Below, piece by piece: positions 44,278-52,455 of a stretch of DNA of 64,000 nt (the first letter of the stretch is position 1; each line of letters opens with the position of its first letter). The notes beneath the pieces are model-generated. The model had not been told where the DNA came from. It saw only the letters and a list, made by a program, of their open reading frames with translations, and searched no databases. The stretch is from Cytophaga aurantiaca DSM 3654 (GTDB taxonomy: Bacteria > Bacteroidota > Bacteroidia > Cytophagales > Cytophagaceae), in contig NZ_KB903643.1 of assembly GCF_000379725.1 (NCBI RefSeq), positions 62,001-126,000 of the forward strand, in the 5' to 3' direction. Made by a program: the position numbers and the translations under genes.

Positions 44278-45699
44278 TATCGTTGCCTTAAAGTTTACAA
44301 ACACACCGCTTTGCAGGTCGCGGTTCACGGAATATTCAACCCGTAATACAAAATCGTAGTAGGTAACAAAATCCAAACCAAGGCCGCCGCCAGGTAGGTA
44401 GGTATTGGCATAGTGTACATTTCCCTGTGCATACATACTGGTTCGGTTATCCCATACATAGCCCATATCCATATAGGTTTTTAAGAATACTTTTAATGGA
44501 ATTTTTGAAAAGCGTTCTTCTTTGAATTCATGCAGCTGGAAATTCCAATCGAAGAGTTGGAATTTCAAATTCACTTTCCCCAAAATATATTTTTGTCCGT
44601 CAATGACATATTGCTCATAACCGCTTACGATTTCTTTGTCATAGCCCAGACCGCGTTGGTTAAAATAAGGTTGGTTCACGGGTGTTGAATATTTCCCTTT
44701 TAAGGTTGTAGCTAAATATAATTTCCCTATAAGTTTATTGAAGATGCTGACTTCTCCTTTAAGCGATGTAAGTGAGATGTCTTTCGTCAGGCCTAATCCC
44801 ATCTGCTCTACATCCATTCGCAGGTAAGAACCTGTAAGCGGGTAATAGCGGATATTTCGATGATCGCGGATCAGCGAATATTTCAAACTGATGTATTCCT
44901 GCCTAGAACTTGAGTCAGCAAAATAAGTCGGGTTAAGTGTGATCACCGTATCGCCGATGTGATTGTTGTAATACGTTGCACCCAACTGATGCTCTAGATA
45001 GAAAGAACCTCTGTAAGTAAAGGTAATTCCTGTGCCGAAACGTTCGCGAAGAAATTTATCGCCTTCGGTATAAAACAGTTTATTGTCGATGGTGTTGTAT
45101 GCTACCTGTCTGTTCAGTATATAGCCGATGTAATAGATCATGCCCAGCTTGCGCGATTTTGTTAAGTAGGGAATGGTATAGGTAAATTCAATTTTTTTAG
45201 TAAACCCGAATTCACCTTTGATCTTCATGGATTCATTTTTTCCACGCATGTTTTTCTGTAAAAAATACACGCCCAGTTCTAATCGGTTCAGCTTGTGGTC
45301 ACGCTGCACCCACCATTCATTAAAGTTACGGTCTGCCAATCCTATGATGGGTACGACGTAGGTATAAAAACGTTCTTTAACAGATACTTTTAAAATCTTA
45401 TGCGTTGAATCAATCGGTACGAGTGAAGTAGTGGTTTCCAGAAACAGCCCTGTGTTGAATAGCCTGTTTTGCGTGCGTTGTATGCGAAGATCTCTTTTTT
45501 GAGTAGAGACCGTATCTCCGATTTTAAAATCCAGTTCCCGAAGAATAATAACATCTTTCGTTTTTTTATTCCCTTCGATGTGTATACTATCGATCACAAT
45601 ATAGGATGGAGCTGTGGATGGTTCTACTTGTGCATAGCTTAGATGACAGCATGCAAAAACGGGAACGAAAAAAAGAATATGTTTTAAAATTGAATACAC
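44275..45699 (-). CDS. BamA/TamA-like outer-membrane assembly barrel
   Basis: A 474-residue protein with a GTG start (45697-45699) and a signal peptide ending near LSYAQ. One POTRA-type domain follows (YIVIDSIHIEGNKKTKDVII, then NRLFNTGLFLETTTSL), then a C-terminal 16-strand barrel with the family features ITFTYRGSFYLEHQLGATYY and GGGLGLDFVTYYDFVLRVEY. It is shorter than BamA (about 800 residues) because only one POTRA is present, so it may be a TamA-like or accessory assembly factor. No upstream ATG in the correct frame replaces the GTG. Confidence 0.85.
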   Translation of the reverse strand: MYSILKHILFFVPVFACCHLSYAQVEPSTAPSYIVIDSIHIEGNKKTKDVIILRELDFKIGDTVSTQKRDLRIQRTQNRLFNTGLFLETTTSLVPIDSTHKILKVSVKERFYTYVVPIIGLADRNFNEWWVQRDHKLNRLELGVYFLQKNMRGKNESMKIKGEFGFTKKIEFTYTIPYLTKSRKLGMIYYIGYILNRQVAYNTIDNKLFYTEGDKFLRERFGTGITFTYRGSFYLEHQLGATYYNNHIGDTVITLNPTYFADSSSRQEYISLKYSLIRDHRNIRYYPLTGSYLRMDVEQMGLGLTKDISLTSLKGEVSIFNKLIGKLYLATTLKGKYSTPVNQPYFNQRGLGYDKEIVSGYEQYVIDGQKYILGKVNLKFQLFDWNFQLHEFKEERFSKIPLKVFLKTYMDMGYVWDNRTSMYAQGNVHYANTYLPGGGLGLDFVTYYDFVLRVEYSVNRDLQSGVFVNFKATI

Positions 45700-45760
45700 G
45701 CAGTCATATTTATCTTTTAAATTTATATATTTAATTTGTATTTAACCGCTTTTTATACCC

Positions 45761-47656
45761 ATGATAAAACCAATTCAGTCATTTGAAGAATATACGGCAA
45801 CCTATGCTTCCAGTATTTCAGATCCGGAAGCGTATTGGGCATCGCAGGCAGATCAGTTTGTCTGGAAAAAGAAATGGACGAAAACTCTGGAATGGAATTT
45901 CACTGAACCGAGTGTGAAATGGTTTTTGAATGGTAAGTTAAATATCACAGAGAATATCTTAGACAGACATCTAAAAGTAAGTCCTGATAAGGTGGCGCTA
46001 TACTGGGAAGCGAATAATCCCGACGAACAAGGTAAAGCAATAAGCTACAAAGAATTGTATGAGCAGGTTTGTTTGTTTGCAGGTGTATTAAGATCAAAAG
46101 GAATTAAAAAAGGAGATCGGGTGTGTATTTACATGCCGATGATCCCTGAATTGACAATAGCTGTTTTAGCATGTGCACGTATCGGAGCCATTCATTCGGT
46201 GATCTTTGCAGGCTTTTCAGCCAGTGCGGTAGCGGATCGGGTTAACGATGCGCAGGCAGTTGCTGTAATTACTTCGGATGGTTCGTATAGAGGAACGAAA
46301 AGCATTGGTGTGAAATCGTTGATCGATGAAGCGCTGCAAACGTGTGCCTCGGTAAAAACAGTTGTTGTGGCAAAGCGTACGGGAGATGCGGTGGAGATGC
46401 TTTCAGGCAGAGATTACTGGTGGGAAGAGGAAATAAAAAAAGCAACTCCCGTATACGAAGCAGAAGAAATGGATGCAGAAGATCCTCTGTTTATTTTATA
46501 CACTTCCGGATCTACCGGTAAACCGAAAGGTGTAGTACATAGTATTGGTGGTTACATGGTGTACACCGCTTTTTCTTTTGCGAATGTATTTCAGTACAAA
46601 GAAGGTGATATTTATTTCTGTACAGCAGATATTGGCTGGATCACCGGACATAGTTATCTGGTTTATGGTCCCTTGTTACAAGGCGCTACACAGATCATGT
46701 TTGAAGGCGTACCAACCTTTCCGGATGCAGGCCGTTTCTGGAACATTATCGATAAATATAAGGTCACACATTTCTATACAGCACCAACAGCGATCCGTTC
46801 ATTGATGTCGTTTGGTAATGAGGTGGTAGAAAAATATTCGTTGAAGAGTTTGAAAGTATTGGGTTCTGTAGGTGAACCGATCAATGAAGAAGCGTGGCAT
46901 TGGTATAATGAATTCATCGGAAAGAAAAATTGTCCGATCGTTGATACCTGGTGGCAAACAGAAACAGGAGGGATTTTAATTTCTCCGCTTGCCGGTATTA
47001 CGCCATTGATACCATCGTATGCAACCTTGCCGCTTCCGGGTGTACAGCCGGTATTGGTAGATGCTAACGGCATGGTATTGGAAGGAAATAATGTAGAAGG
47101 GAATTTATGCATGAAGTTTCCGTGGCCCTCTATTATACGAACAACCTATGGTGATCACGAACGTTGTAAGCAAACGTATTTTTCAACGTATCCGAACTTA
47201 TACTTTACAGGTGATGGCTGTAAGCGCGACGAGAACGGTTATTACAGAATCATCGGCAGAGTAGATGATGTGATCAATGTATCTGGTCACCGTTTTGGAA
47301 CAGCTGAAATTGAAAATGCGATCAACGAACAGGCTGATGTGATCGAGTCTGCCATTGTAGGTTATCCGCATGAAATTAAAGGGCAAGGTATTTATGCCTA
47401 TGTGATCTGTGATAAAACAGATAAAAGCGAAGATCAGCTTCGAAAAGAGATCCTGGAAAGCGTTGTGAAGATGATTGGTCCGATTGCAAAGCCTGATAAG
47501 ATACAGATCGTGCCTGGCTTACCGAAAACACGTTCAGGAAAAATCATGCGACGTATTTTGCGTAAGATCGCAGAAGGAGAATTGAATAGTTTGGGAGATA
47601 CGTCTACGCTGCTGGATCCGGGCGTGGTGGAAGAGATCAAAAAGGGAGCGCTGTAG
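45761..47656 (+). CDS. acs: Acetyl-coenzyme A synthetase
   Basis: A 631-residue AMP-forming ligase with the ATP-binding P-loop YTSGSTGKPKGVVHS, DTWWQTETGG, and GRVDDVINVSGHR. The catalytic and acetylation-regulated Lys594 sits in TRSGKIMRR. It makes acetyl-CoA from acetate, ATP and CoA in two steps. Full length; monocistronic and divergent from the BamA/TamA-like gene. Confidence 0.97.
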   Translation: MIKPIQSFEEYTATYASSISDPEAYWASQADQFVWKKKWTKTLEWNFTEPSVKWFLNGKLNITENILDRHLKVSPDKVALYWEANNPDEQGKAISYKELYEQVCLFAGVLRSKGIKKGDRVCIYMPMIPELTIAVLACARIGAIHSVIFAGFSASAVADRVNDAQAVAVITSDGSYRGTKSIGVKSLIDEALQTCASVKTVVVAKRTGDAVEMLSGRDYWWEEEIKKATPVYEAEEMDAEDPLFILYTSGSTGKPKGVVHSIGGYMVYTAFSFANVFQYKEGDIYFCTADIGWITGHSYLVYGPLLQGATQIMFEGVPTFPDAGRFWNIIDKYKVTHFYTAPTAIRSLMSFGNEVVEKYSLKSLKVLGSVGEPINEEAWHWYNEFIGKKNCPIVDTWWQTETGGILISPLAGITPLIPSYATLPLPGVQPVLVDANGMVLEGNNVEGNLCMKFPWPSIIRTTYGDHERCKQTYFSTYPNLYFTGDGCKRDENGYYRIIGRVDDVINVSGHRFGTAEIENAINEQADVIESAIVGYPHEIKGQGIYAYVICDKTDKSEDQLRKEILESVVKMIGPIAKPDKIQIVPGLPKTRSGKIMRRILRKIAEGELNSLGDTSTLLDPGVVEEIKKGAL

Positions 47657-47753
47657 TTGACAGTAAACGGTGGTCAGTAGTCACACAAAAGTATAGAGTA
47701 CGGATTACTTCGTATTAAGTATAAAAAAGAAGGATAAGGTTAATGTTTGTAGG

Positions 47754-48326
47754 ATGAAAAAAAGTTGTCTGGTATTTTTATCATTTTTGATCTCGGCATT
47801 TTCATTGCATGTATTTGCCTCGGATTATGAGGAGCGTAAGCTGGGTTCGTTTCACAACATTACGGTTGAAGACGGTATCACAGTTGTTTTAATTCATTCG
47901 GATAAAAACAAAGCCTTTGTTAAAGTAGAGGATGTAGATTTGTCGGATGTAATCACAGACCTTTCTGTTTTTTCTCTTACAGTGAAAATGAAAAAGTATG
48001 TTGCAAATGCATCTGTTACCGTTGAGATCTATTATACCGACGCGCTGGATGAAATAACAACGGAGGCTGGTGTAAACCTTCTCTCCGAAGGCAAAGTGTA
48101 TACAGACAAATTAACGATCAATGCTCGGTTTGGAGGAGAAATACGTATTGAAATTGATGCGAAAGAAATTGAGATACAAGCTGGCGGCGCAACCATTACG
48201 GTTACCGGTAAAGTAAAAGATCTGGAGATACATGCATTGAAAAATGCCTTGGTTGATTGTTCAAACTTAAACTATCAATCGAAAGATGTGTTTAATAGCG
48301 GCGGTGTTGTGAAGTTGAAGGAGTAG
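47754..48326 (+). CDS. Exported DUF2807-like (head GIN domain) protein
   Basis: A 190-residue protein with a signal peptide ending near HVFASD. The mature part is a right-handed beta-helix-like DUF2807/GIN domain (LGSFHNITVEDGITVVLI, then LTINARFGGEIRIEIDAKEI and ITVTGKVKDLEIHALKNALV). These domains are frequent in Bacteroidota and thought to be surface or periplasmic, without known activity. It converges on a lipoprotein gene 9 nt away. Confidence 0.82.
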   Translation: MKKSCLVFLSFLISAFSLHVFASDYEERKLGSFHNITVEDGITVVLIHSDKNKAFVKVEDVDLSDVITDLSVFSLTVKMKKYVANASVTVEIYYTDALDEITTEAGVNLLSEGKVYTDKLTINARFGGEIRIEIDAKEIEIQAGGATITVTGKVKDLEIHALKNALVDCSNLNYQSKDVFNSGGVVKLKE

Positions 48327-48335
48327 TTGAATTAG

Positions 48336-48947
48336 CTATTGTCTTTTCGATGACTTTTTATTTTGTTTGAAAAAATCCGAATATTTAACTTTTGCATTTG
48401 CTACTTCTGTCTCATCGTCCCAGTTGTATACGGGCAGACCTAAGGATGAAAAAATTGCTTTTGTTTTATCCAAATCTAAACCTGCCGCTGGTTGAGGATG
48501 TATAGCAAATACATTGCAATGAAAACATATTGCTAACCTTCCTTTAATAATTCCTTTTTTATAAAAGAAAATTCCATGATAGGGTTGAAAGCAATCAGCT
48601 CTTATAGAATCATAGTTTCGCGTTCTTCCGGATAAATATCCTGTGACTAAATTGATTTGATCGGTACTCAATTTTCGTCTGCTTGACAATCCATATAAGG
48701 TATCCATCCGCGCCACATTATATAATATTCTTAGTTCACCGTTTAAAATCACTGCTACGGCACTATCAAAATCAGATTTTTGCCAGATAGAGTGTACTTC
48801 GGAAACGTACTTCGTTGTTGTGTCTATGGATGTTGAATTTTCTTTTCTCGTAGTATCTGCAGATGGGAGAACAGTATCAATCACTTGCTTTTTATCTTCG
48901 CTGCAAGAAAGTAAAAGACAGAGGAATAAAATTGAAAATATTCTCAT
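48336..48947 (-). CDS. Lipoprotein of unknown function
   Basis: A 203-residue protein from the ATG at 48947, which gives a tight lipoprotein signal (ILFLCLLLSC). An upstream in-frame ATG would place 16 extra residues ahead of it. The mature part has a Cys pair region (ICFHCN) and a short basic tail (KQNKKSSKRQ). CFQPYHGIFFYKKGIIKGRL and FSSLGLPVYN stand out, but no family is recognised. Convergent with the DUF2807 gene. Confidence 0.72.
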   Translation of the reverse strand: MRIFSILFLCLLLSCSEDKKQVIDTVLPSADTTRKENSTSIDTTTKYVSEVHSIWQKSDFDSAVAVILNGELRILYNVARMDTLYGLSSRRKLSTDQINLVTGYLSGRTRNYDSIRADCFQPYHGIFFYKKGIIKGRLAICFHCNVFAIHPQPAAGLDLDKTKAIFSSLGLPVYNWDDETEVANAKVKYSDFFKQNKKSSKRQ

Positions 48948-49019
48948 AAAAATAAATCCTATTGATAATGGTACTCTATACTTTTTGTCTAGCAACTAGT
49001 AGCTAATCACTCGAAACTA

Positions 49020-49259
49020 TTAAGGTACCGGATCATACCCGCTGCCACCCCAGGGATTACAGCTGCAGATGCGTTTTGTTCCCAGCCAGATTCCTTTAAG
49101 TGGACCGTATTTTTCAATTGCCTGCACCGTGTATTCGGAACAGGTAGGAGTGTAACGGCAAGCTCCCGGTAGTAATGGTGAGATACTATATTGATAGATC
49201 TTCACAGGTATAATAAACACCTGTTTTATAATTCCTGTGAAGATCTTTTTATCACTCAT
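49020..49259 (-). CDS. yidD: Membrane protein insertion efficiency factor YidD
   Basis: A 79-residue protein with the complete YidD core: [35 protein letters not shown] and GSGYDPVP, including the Cys residues of [12 protein letters not shown] and the CSCNPWGG. It assists YidC in membrane protein insertion. It starts immediately after the lgt stop, so the two are one operon. Confidence 0.95.
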   Translation of the reverse strand: MSDKKIFTGIIKQVFIIPVKIYQYSISPLLPGACRYTPTCSEYTVQAIEKYGPLKGIWLGTKRICSCNPWGGSGYDPVP

Positions 49260-50369
49260 TTATTTCGCCTGATTTTTTAAACGATATGCTCTGATCAATA
49301 CAAGCACACCTGCAAGTATTAATGGGATGCTTAAGAGTTGTCCCATGTTCCATTGCATGCCTTCTTCAAATTGAGATTGATTTTCTTTGAAGTTTTCGTA
49401 CACGAAACGCAATGAAAATAAAACTATTACGAACAAGCCGAACAATAAACCTTCCGGCGTGTCTTTGCCATATTTTTTATATAAGGCATACAGCAATCCG
49501 AATAATAGCAAAGAAGAAATTGCTTCAAACAACTGTGCCGGGTAACGCGGAATACCATATACCAATACATCAATCTCTTGGTTTTTCCCAACGTTTCTGC
49601 TGCCTAATACTAGGTTTTTATTCAAAGGTAATGCAATGTGTTCCGGATAGCCCGGTGCATTGTAGATCGCATTCCAAACTGCTGTGTTCACAAAGGCATC
49701 AACCGAATCAATGCGCTTCGTAGTTAAGGTCATTTTTAATTCTGTAACAGGAAATCCAAAATTTACAGAGTCTTTTCCCAATGAAGTAAATCGAACGTCT
49801 TTAATGGTTTTTTCTCCGAATACTTCTTGCAGACGTTCCTGTGTTGGATGTACAAATACAAACGACGTAGCAGATGCGGCAGGCTTACCGATAATTTCAG
49901 AGTTCATTAAGTTTCCCATACGTATACACGCACCGGCTAAGGCAACTACAATTACGATGCGGTCCAATACATATAAGAAACGTTGGTCTTTGTATTTTCT
50001 GGAGTACAACCAAACAGCGAAGATGATACCGAATGCAGCACCATGGCTCGCTAGACCTCTGAAGCCTGTGAATTTAAACTCAGGATCAAATTCAACCGGC
50101 AGGAATATTTCTAAAATATGATTTTGAAAATAAGCCCAATCGTAAAACAAACAATGTCCCAAACGTGCACCAATTAAGGTTGCCAGAAACATGTAGATGG
50201 CTAGTTTTTCAACTTCGGATTCAGGCCGACCTTCTGATTTATATATGGAAGTAAGAATTTTATATCCAAAAAAGAACCCTGCTGCAAACAAGAGACTATA
50301 CCAATGCAATTCGAAATTTCCTATTTCAGCCACATAGGGAGCAACATTCCAGATAATATAATTCAGCAT
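49260..50369 (-). CDS. lgt: Prolipoprotein diacylglyceryl transferase
   Basis: A 369-residue inner-membrane enzyme starting at the ATG 50369 (an upstream start would add an atypical 28-residue segment). The Lgt signature FRGLASHGAAFGI, the YSLLFAAGFFFG helix and ACIRMGNLMNSEIIG are present. It transfers diacylglycerol to the Cys of prolipoproteins, the first step in maturing the many lipoproteins encoded here. It is about 80 residues longer than E. coli Lgt because of an extracytoplasmic insertion after about residue 175 (VFVHPTQERLQEVFGE and onward), common in this phylum. Confidence 0.95.
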   Translation of the reverse strand: MLNYIIWNVAPYVAEIGNFELHWYSLLFAAGFFFGYKILTSIYKSEGRPESEVEKLAIYMFLATLIGARLGHCLFYDWAYFQNHILEIFLPVEFDPEFKFTGFRGLASHGAAFGIIFAVWLYSRKYKDQRFLYVLDRIVIVVALAGACIRMGNLMNSEIIGKPAASATSFVFVHPTQERLQEVFGEKTIKDVRFTSLGKDSVNFGFPVTELKMTLTTKRIDSVDAFVNTAVWNAIYNAPGYPEHIALPLNKNLVLGSRNVGKNQEIDVLVYGIPRYPAQLFEAISSLLLFGLLYALYKKYGKDTPEGLLFGLFVIVLFSLRFVYENFKENQSQFEEGMQWNMGQLLSIPLILAGVLVLIRAYRLKNQAK

Positions 50370-50597
50370 AATTTTATTGTAGTTGTAATTGGTTACAAAG
50401 TACGAAAAAAACCGACACGATTGCAGGATTAAACAGGATAACACGATTTCCATTCGGGATTAATAAATGGCTGTTTTGCAAGATTAAACAGTATTTAATT
50501 GGATGAGTGAGCGGATAATTATTTGTACGTCAATTGTTTTATCTTCAATATTAATTCAATAGGTTTGAGGGATCTTGATTTTTTAGAAAGAATAGCT

Positions 50598-50999
50598 ATG
50601 GTACATTATCTTATTTTGAATGGAGTTCTTACACTTTTTGTAAGTGTTGTAGGAGGTTTTGCTTTTGCAAAGGCAATTAAATCTATACCTGAACGTGAAG
50701 TTGCCTGGCGTGTGGTGCATTCAGGAGGCAGCATGGCCGGTATTATGTTGATGGTTTTTGGTTGTATATGGCAGTACATAGCGCTTGGAAAATATGAATG
50801 CGCTGTAGGATGGTCGTTGATTGTTTCTACAGAATTGATGGTTGTAGGAATGTTCCTGGCTGCACTTACTGGCAAACGAGGACTTCGTTCGGATTCAACA
50901 GGTATAGAAAAAGTAATTTATTGGTTGTATCTGAGCGGAGGGATTTTATCTACGGTTGCATTGACAGGAATTCTAATTGGGCTAATTTTCTCGTCGTAG
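50598..50999 (+). CDS. Four-helix membrane protein, unknown function
   Basis: A 133-residue protein from the ATG 50598 with four hydrophobic helices (about residues 2-26, 43-62, 73-91 and 107-131). No family is recognised; the topology suggests a small integral membrane protein. It is alone on the plus strand, convergent with tsaC, with an imperfect inverted repeat between them. Confidence 0.65.
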   Translation: MVHYLILNGVLTLFVSVVGGFAFAKAIKSIPEREVAWRVVHSGGSMAGIMLMVFGCIWQYIALGKYECAVGWSLIVSTELMVVGMFLAALTGKRGLRSDSTGIEKVIYWLYLSGGILSTVALTGILIGLIFSS

Positions 51000-51066
51000 A
51001 GACGCAATTTATTGCGTCTACTATTACGCAATGAATTATAAAGACGCAATGAATTGCGCCTCTACG
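50995..51066. repeat. GACGCAAT-type inverted repeat overlapping the tsaC stop
   Basis: CGTAGAGACGCAATT (50995-51009) is the reverse complement of AATTGCGCCTCTACG (51052-51066) with one mismatch. Inside lie further copies of GACGCAAT and ATTGCGTC. The right arm covers the last codons of the tsaC gene. The fold could terminate both convergent genes, but there is no T-run. Confidence 0.65.
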
Positions 51067-52009
51067 CGCAGGCACGTTTCAGTCTATCATTAATCGCAAG
51101 ACCTAAACCTGTTGCGGGTACATATTCCGTTAGGATAACTTCTGCACCACAGGTATCCAATTCACGCATGGCTGCAAATAAATGCTGTGCAGCTTCGGTT
51201 GTATCGCCTTTGGCAGATAAGATATAGTTTTTGTAAACGGATGGATAGGCTTTTTGAAAAGACAGTACGGCAATTTTTTTTGACGCATGCTGAGTAATCA
51301 ATTCTTCGATGTTGCCTTCTATCATCGGGATGCGTGGTGCATAATGACTTTTTAACATTCCTGGAGCAGCAGGATTGGAGCTGCTTACAGCCTGAATGTT
51401 TACAGGTCCGATCACGCGTTCAATTTCTTCGATCGATAAACCTCCTACACGCATAACTGTTGGAATATTATTTTCCCAGCCCACAATCGTTGATTCAACA
51501 CCGATTGTACACGCGCCTCCATCTAAAATATATTCCACCTCATTACCCAATTGATCTGCTACATGCTGCGCAGTAGTAGGAGAGATGTAACCGAATGGAT
51601 TTGCACTTGGCGCTGCCAGTGGAAAGTCCAGTGATTGCAATAACTCGAGTGTTAAGGGGTGATTGGGAATGCGGACAGCAACCCGATCCAGGCCACTGGT
51701 AACAAGATCGGGAATGTTATTTTTTTTAGGCAGAAGTAATGTGAGCGGACCGGGCCAGAACGCTTGTGCCAATTGCAAAGCCTGCTTCGGTATTTCTGTT
51801 ACAAAGTTTTTTAATGCTTCAATGGAATGCGTATGAACGATCAAGGGATCAAAACTCGGTCTTTTTTTTACAGAAAAAATTTGTGCAACGGCAATTACAT
51901 CCAACGCATTTCCTGCAAGTCCGTATACCGTTTCTGTAGGAATGGCCACAATCTTAGCCTGTTGTAATATTGTTTTTGCAGATGTAATGTTTTGTCCGAT
52001 AGTTGACAT
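51062..52009 (-). CDS. tsaC: L-threonylcarbamoyladenylate synthase, Sua5 type
   Basis: A 315-residue enzyme from the ATG 52009 (an ATG six codons upstream is possible). It has the YrdC/Sua5 nucleotide-binding core (VAIPTETVYGLAGNALDV, KKRPSFDPLIVH, AAPSANPFGYISPTTAQH) and an additional C-terminal Sua5 domain (about residues 210-315), which distinguishes it from short TsaC. It makes threonylcarbamoyl-AMP from Thr, bicarbonate and ATP for the t6A modification of tRNA, with TsaE encoded at 29995. Confidence 0.93.
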   Translation of the reverse strand: MSTIGQNITSAKTILQQAKIVAIPTETVYGLAGNALDVIAVAQIFSVKKRPSFDPLIVHTHSIEALKNFVTEIPKQALQLAQAFWPGPLTLLLPKKNNIPDLVTSGLDRVAVRIPNHPLTLELLQSLDFPLAAPSANPFGYISPTTAQHVADQLGNEVEYILDGGACTIGVESTIVGWENNIPTVMRVGGLSIEEIERVIGPVNIQAVSSSNPAAPGMLKSHYAPRIPMIEGNIEELITQHASKKIAVLSFQKAYPSVYKNYILSAKGDTTEAAQHLFAAMRELDTCGAEVILTEYVPATGLGLAINDRLKRACA

Positions 52010-52218
52010 TCTAAACGAGTTGTTCAAGTGGCTACAAATTTAGTCCAATTATTTTAGAATTGATCACGCTTTTGAAAATTGCGATTGTGGCCAGTTTGAG
52101 TTTTTTAGATTGAATTTTTAAAAAAATGGTACAGGAAGGCTTGTAAGAAGTGCTCAAATTATATGATTTAAGCATTTTAATATCAGTGTATTACCTGATT
52201 GTAATTTTTGAATGCAGA

Positions 52219-52425
52219 ATGGAAAAAAAATTACGAAGAGAAGTTGTTGCTTTACATATATCAACAACAGCTATTTTTATGGAACAGATTACAAAAAATG
52301 ATTACTCAATTTTTAGAAAGAATAACAGTATTTCTACTATTGAACGAATGATTGAAGCAATGCCTGGAGACATTATTATTCCCAGACCAAAGCCTAAGAC
52401 CAACAATGAAGATGAAGAACTTTAA
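52219..52425 (+). CDS. Small basic hypothetical protein
   Basis: A 68-residue protein from the ATG 52219. It starts KKLRREVVALHISTTAIFME and ends in a Pro/Lys then acidic tail (PRPKPKTNNEDEEL). No signal or membrane segment. An in-frame GTG at 52150 would add 23 hydrophobic residues and is less convincing. No homologue is recognised; coding status is only moderately supported. Confidence 0.5.
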   Translation: MEKKLRREVVALHISTTAIFMEQITKNDYSIFRKNNSISTIERMIEAMPGDIIIPRPKPKTNNEDEEL

Positions 52426-52455
52426 AGAGAATTAGATTGAGTCTTCTATCTAGGC

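Noticed and set aside
49684-50121. Plus-strand open frame of 145 codons inside lgt
   Set aside because: lgt is unmistakable on the minus strand; the opposite frame has no family features.
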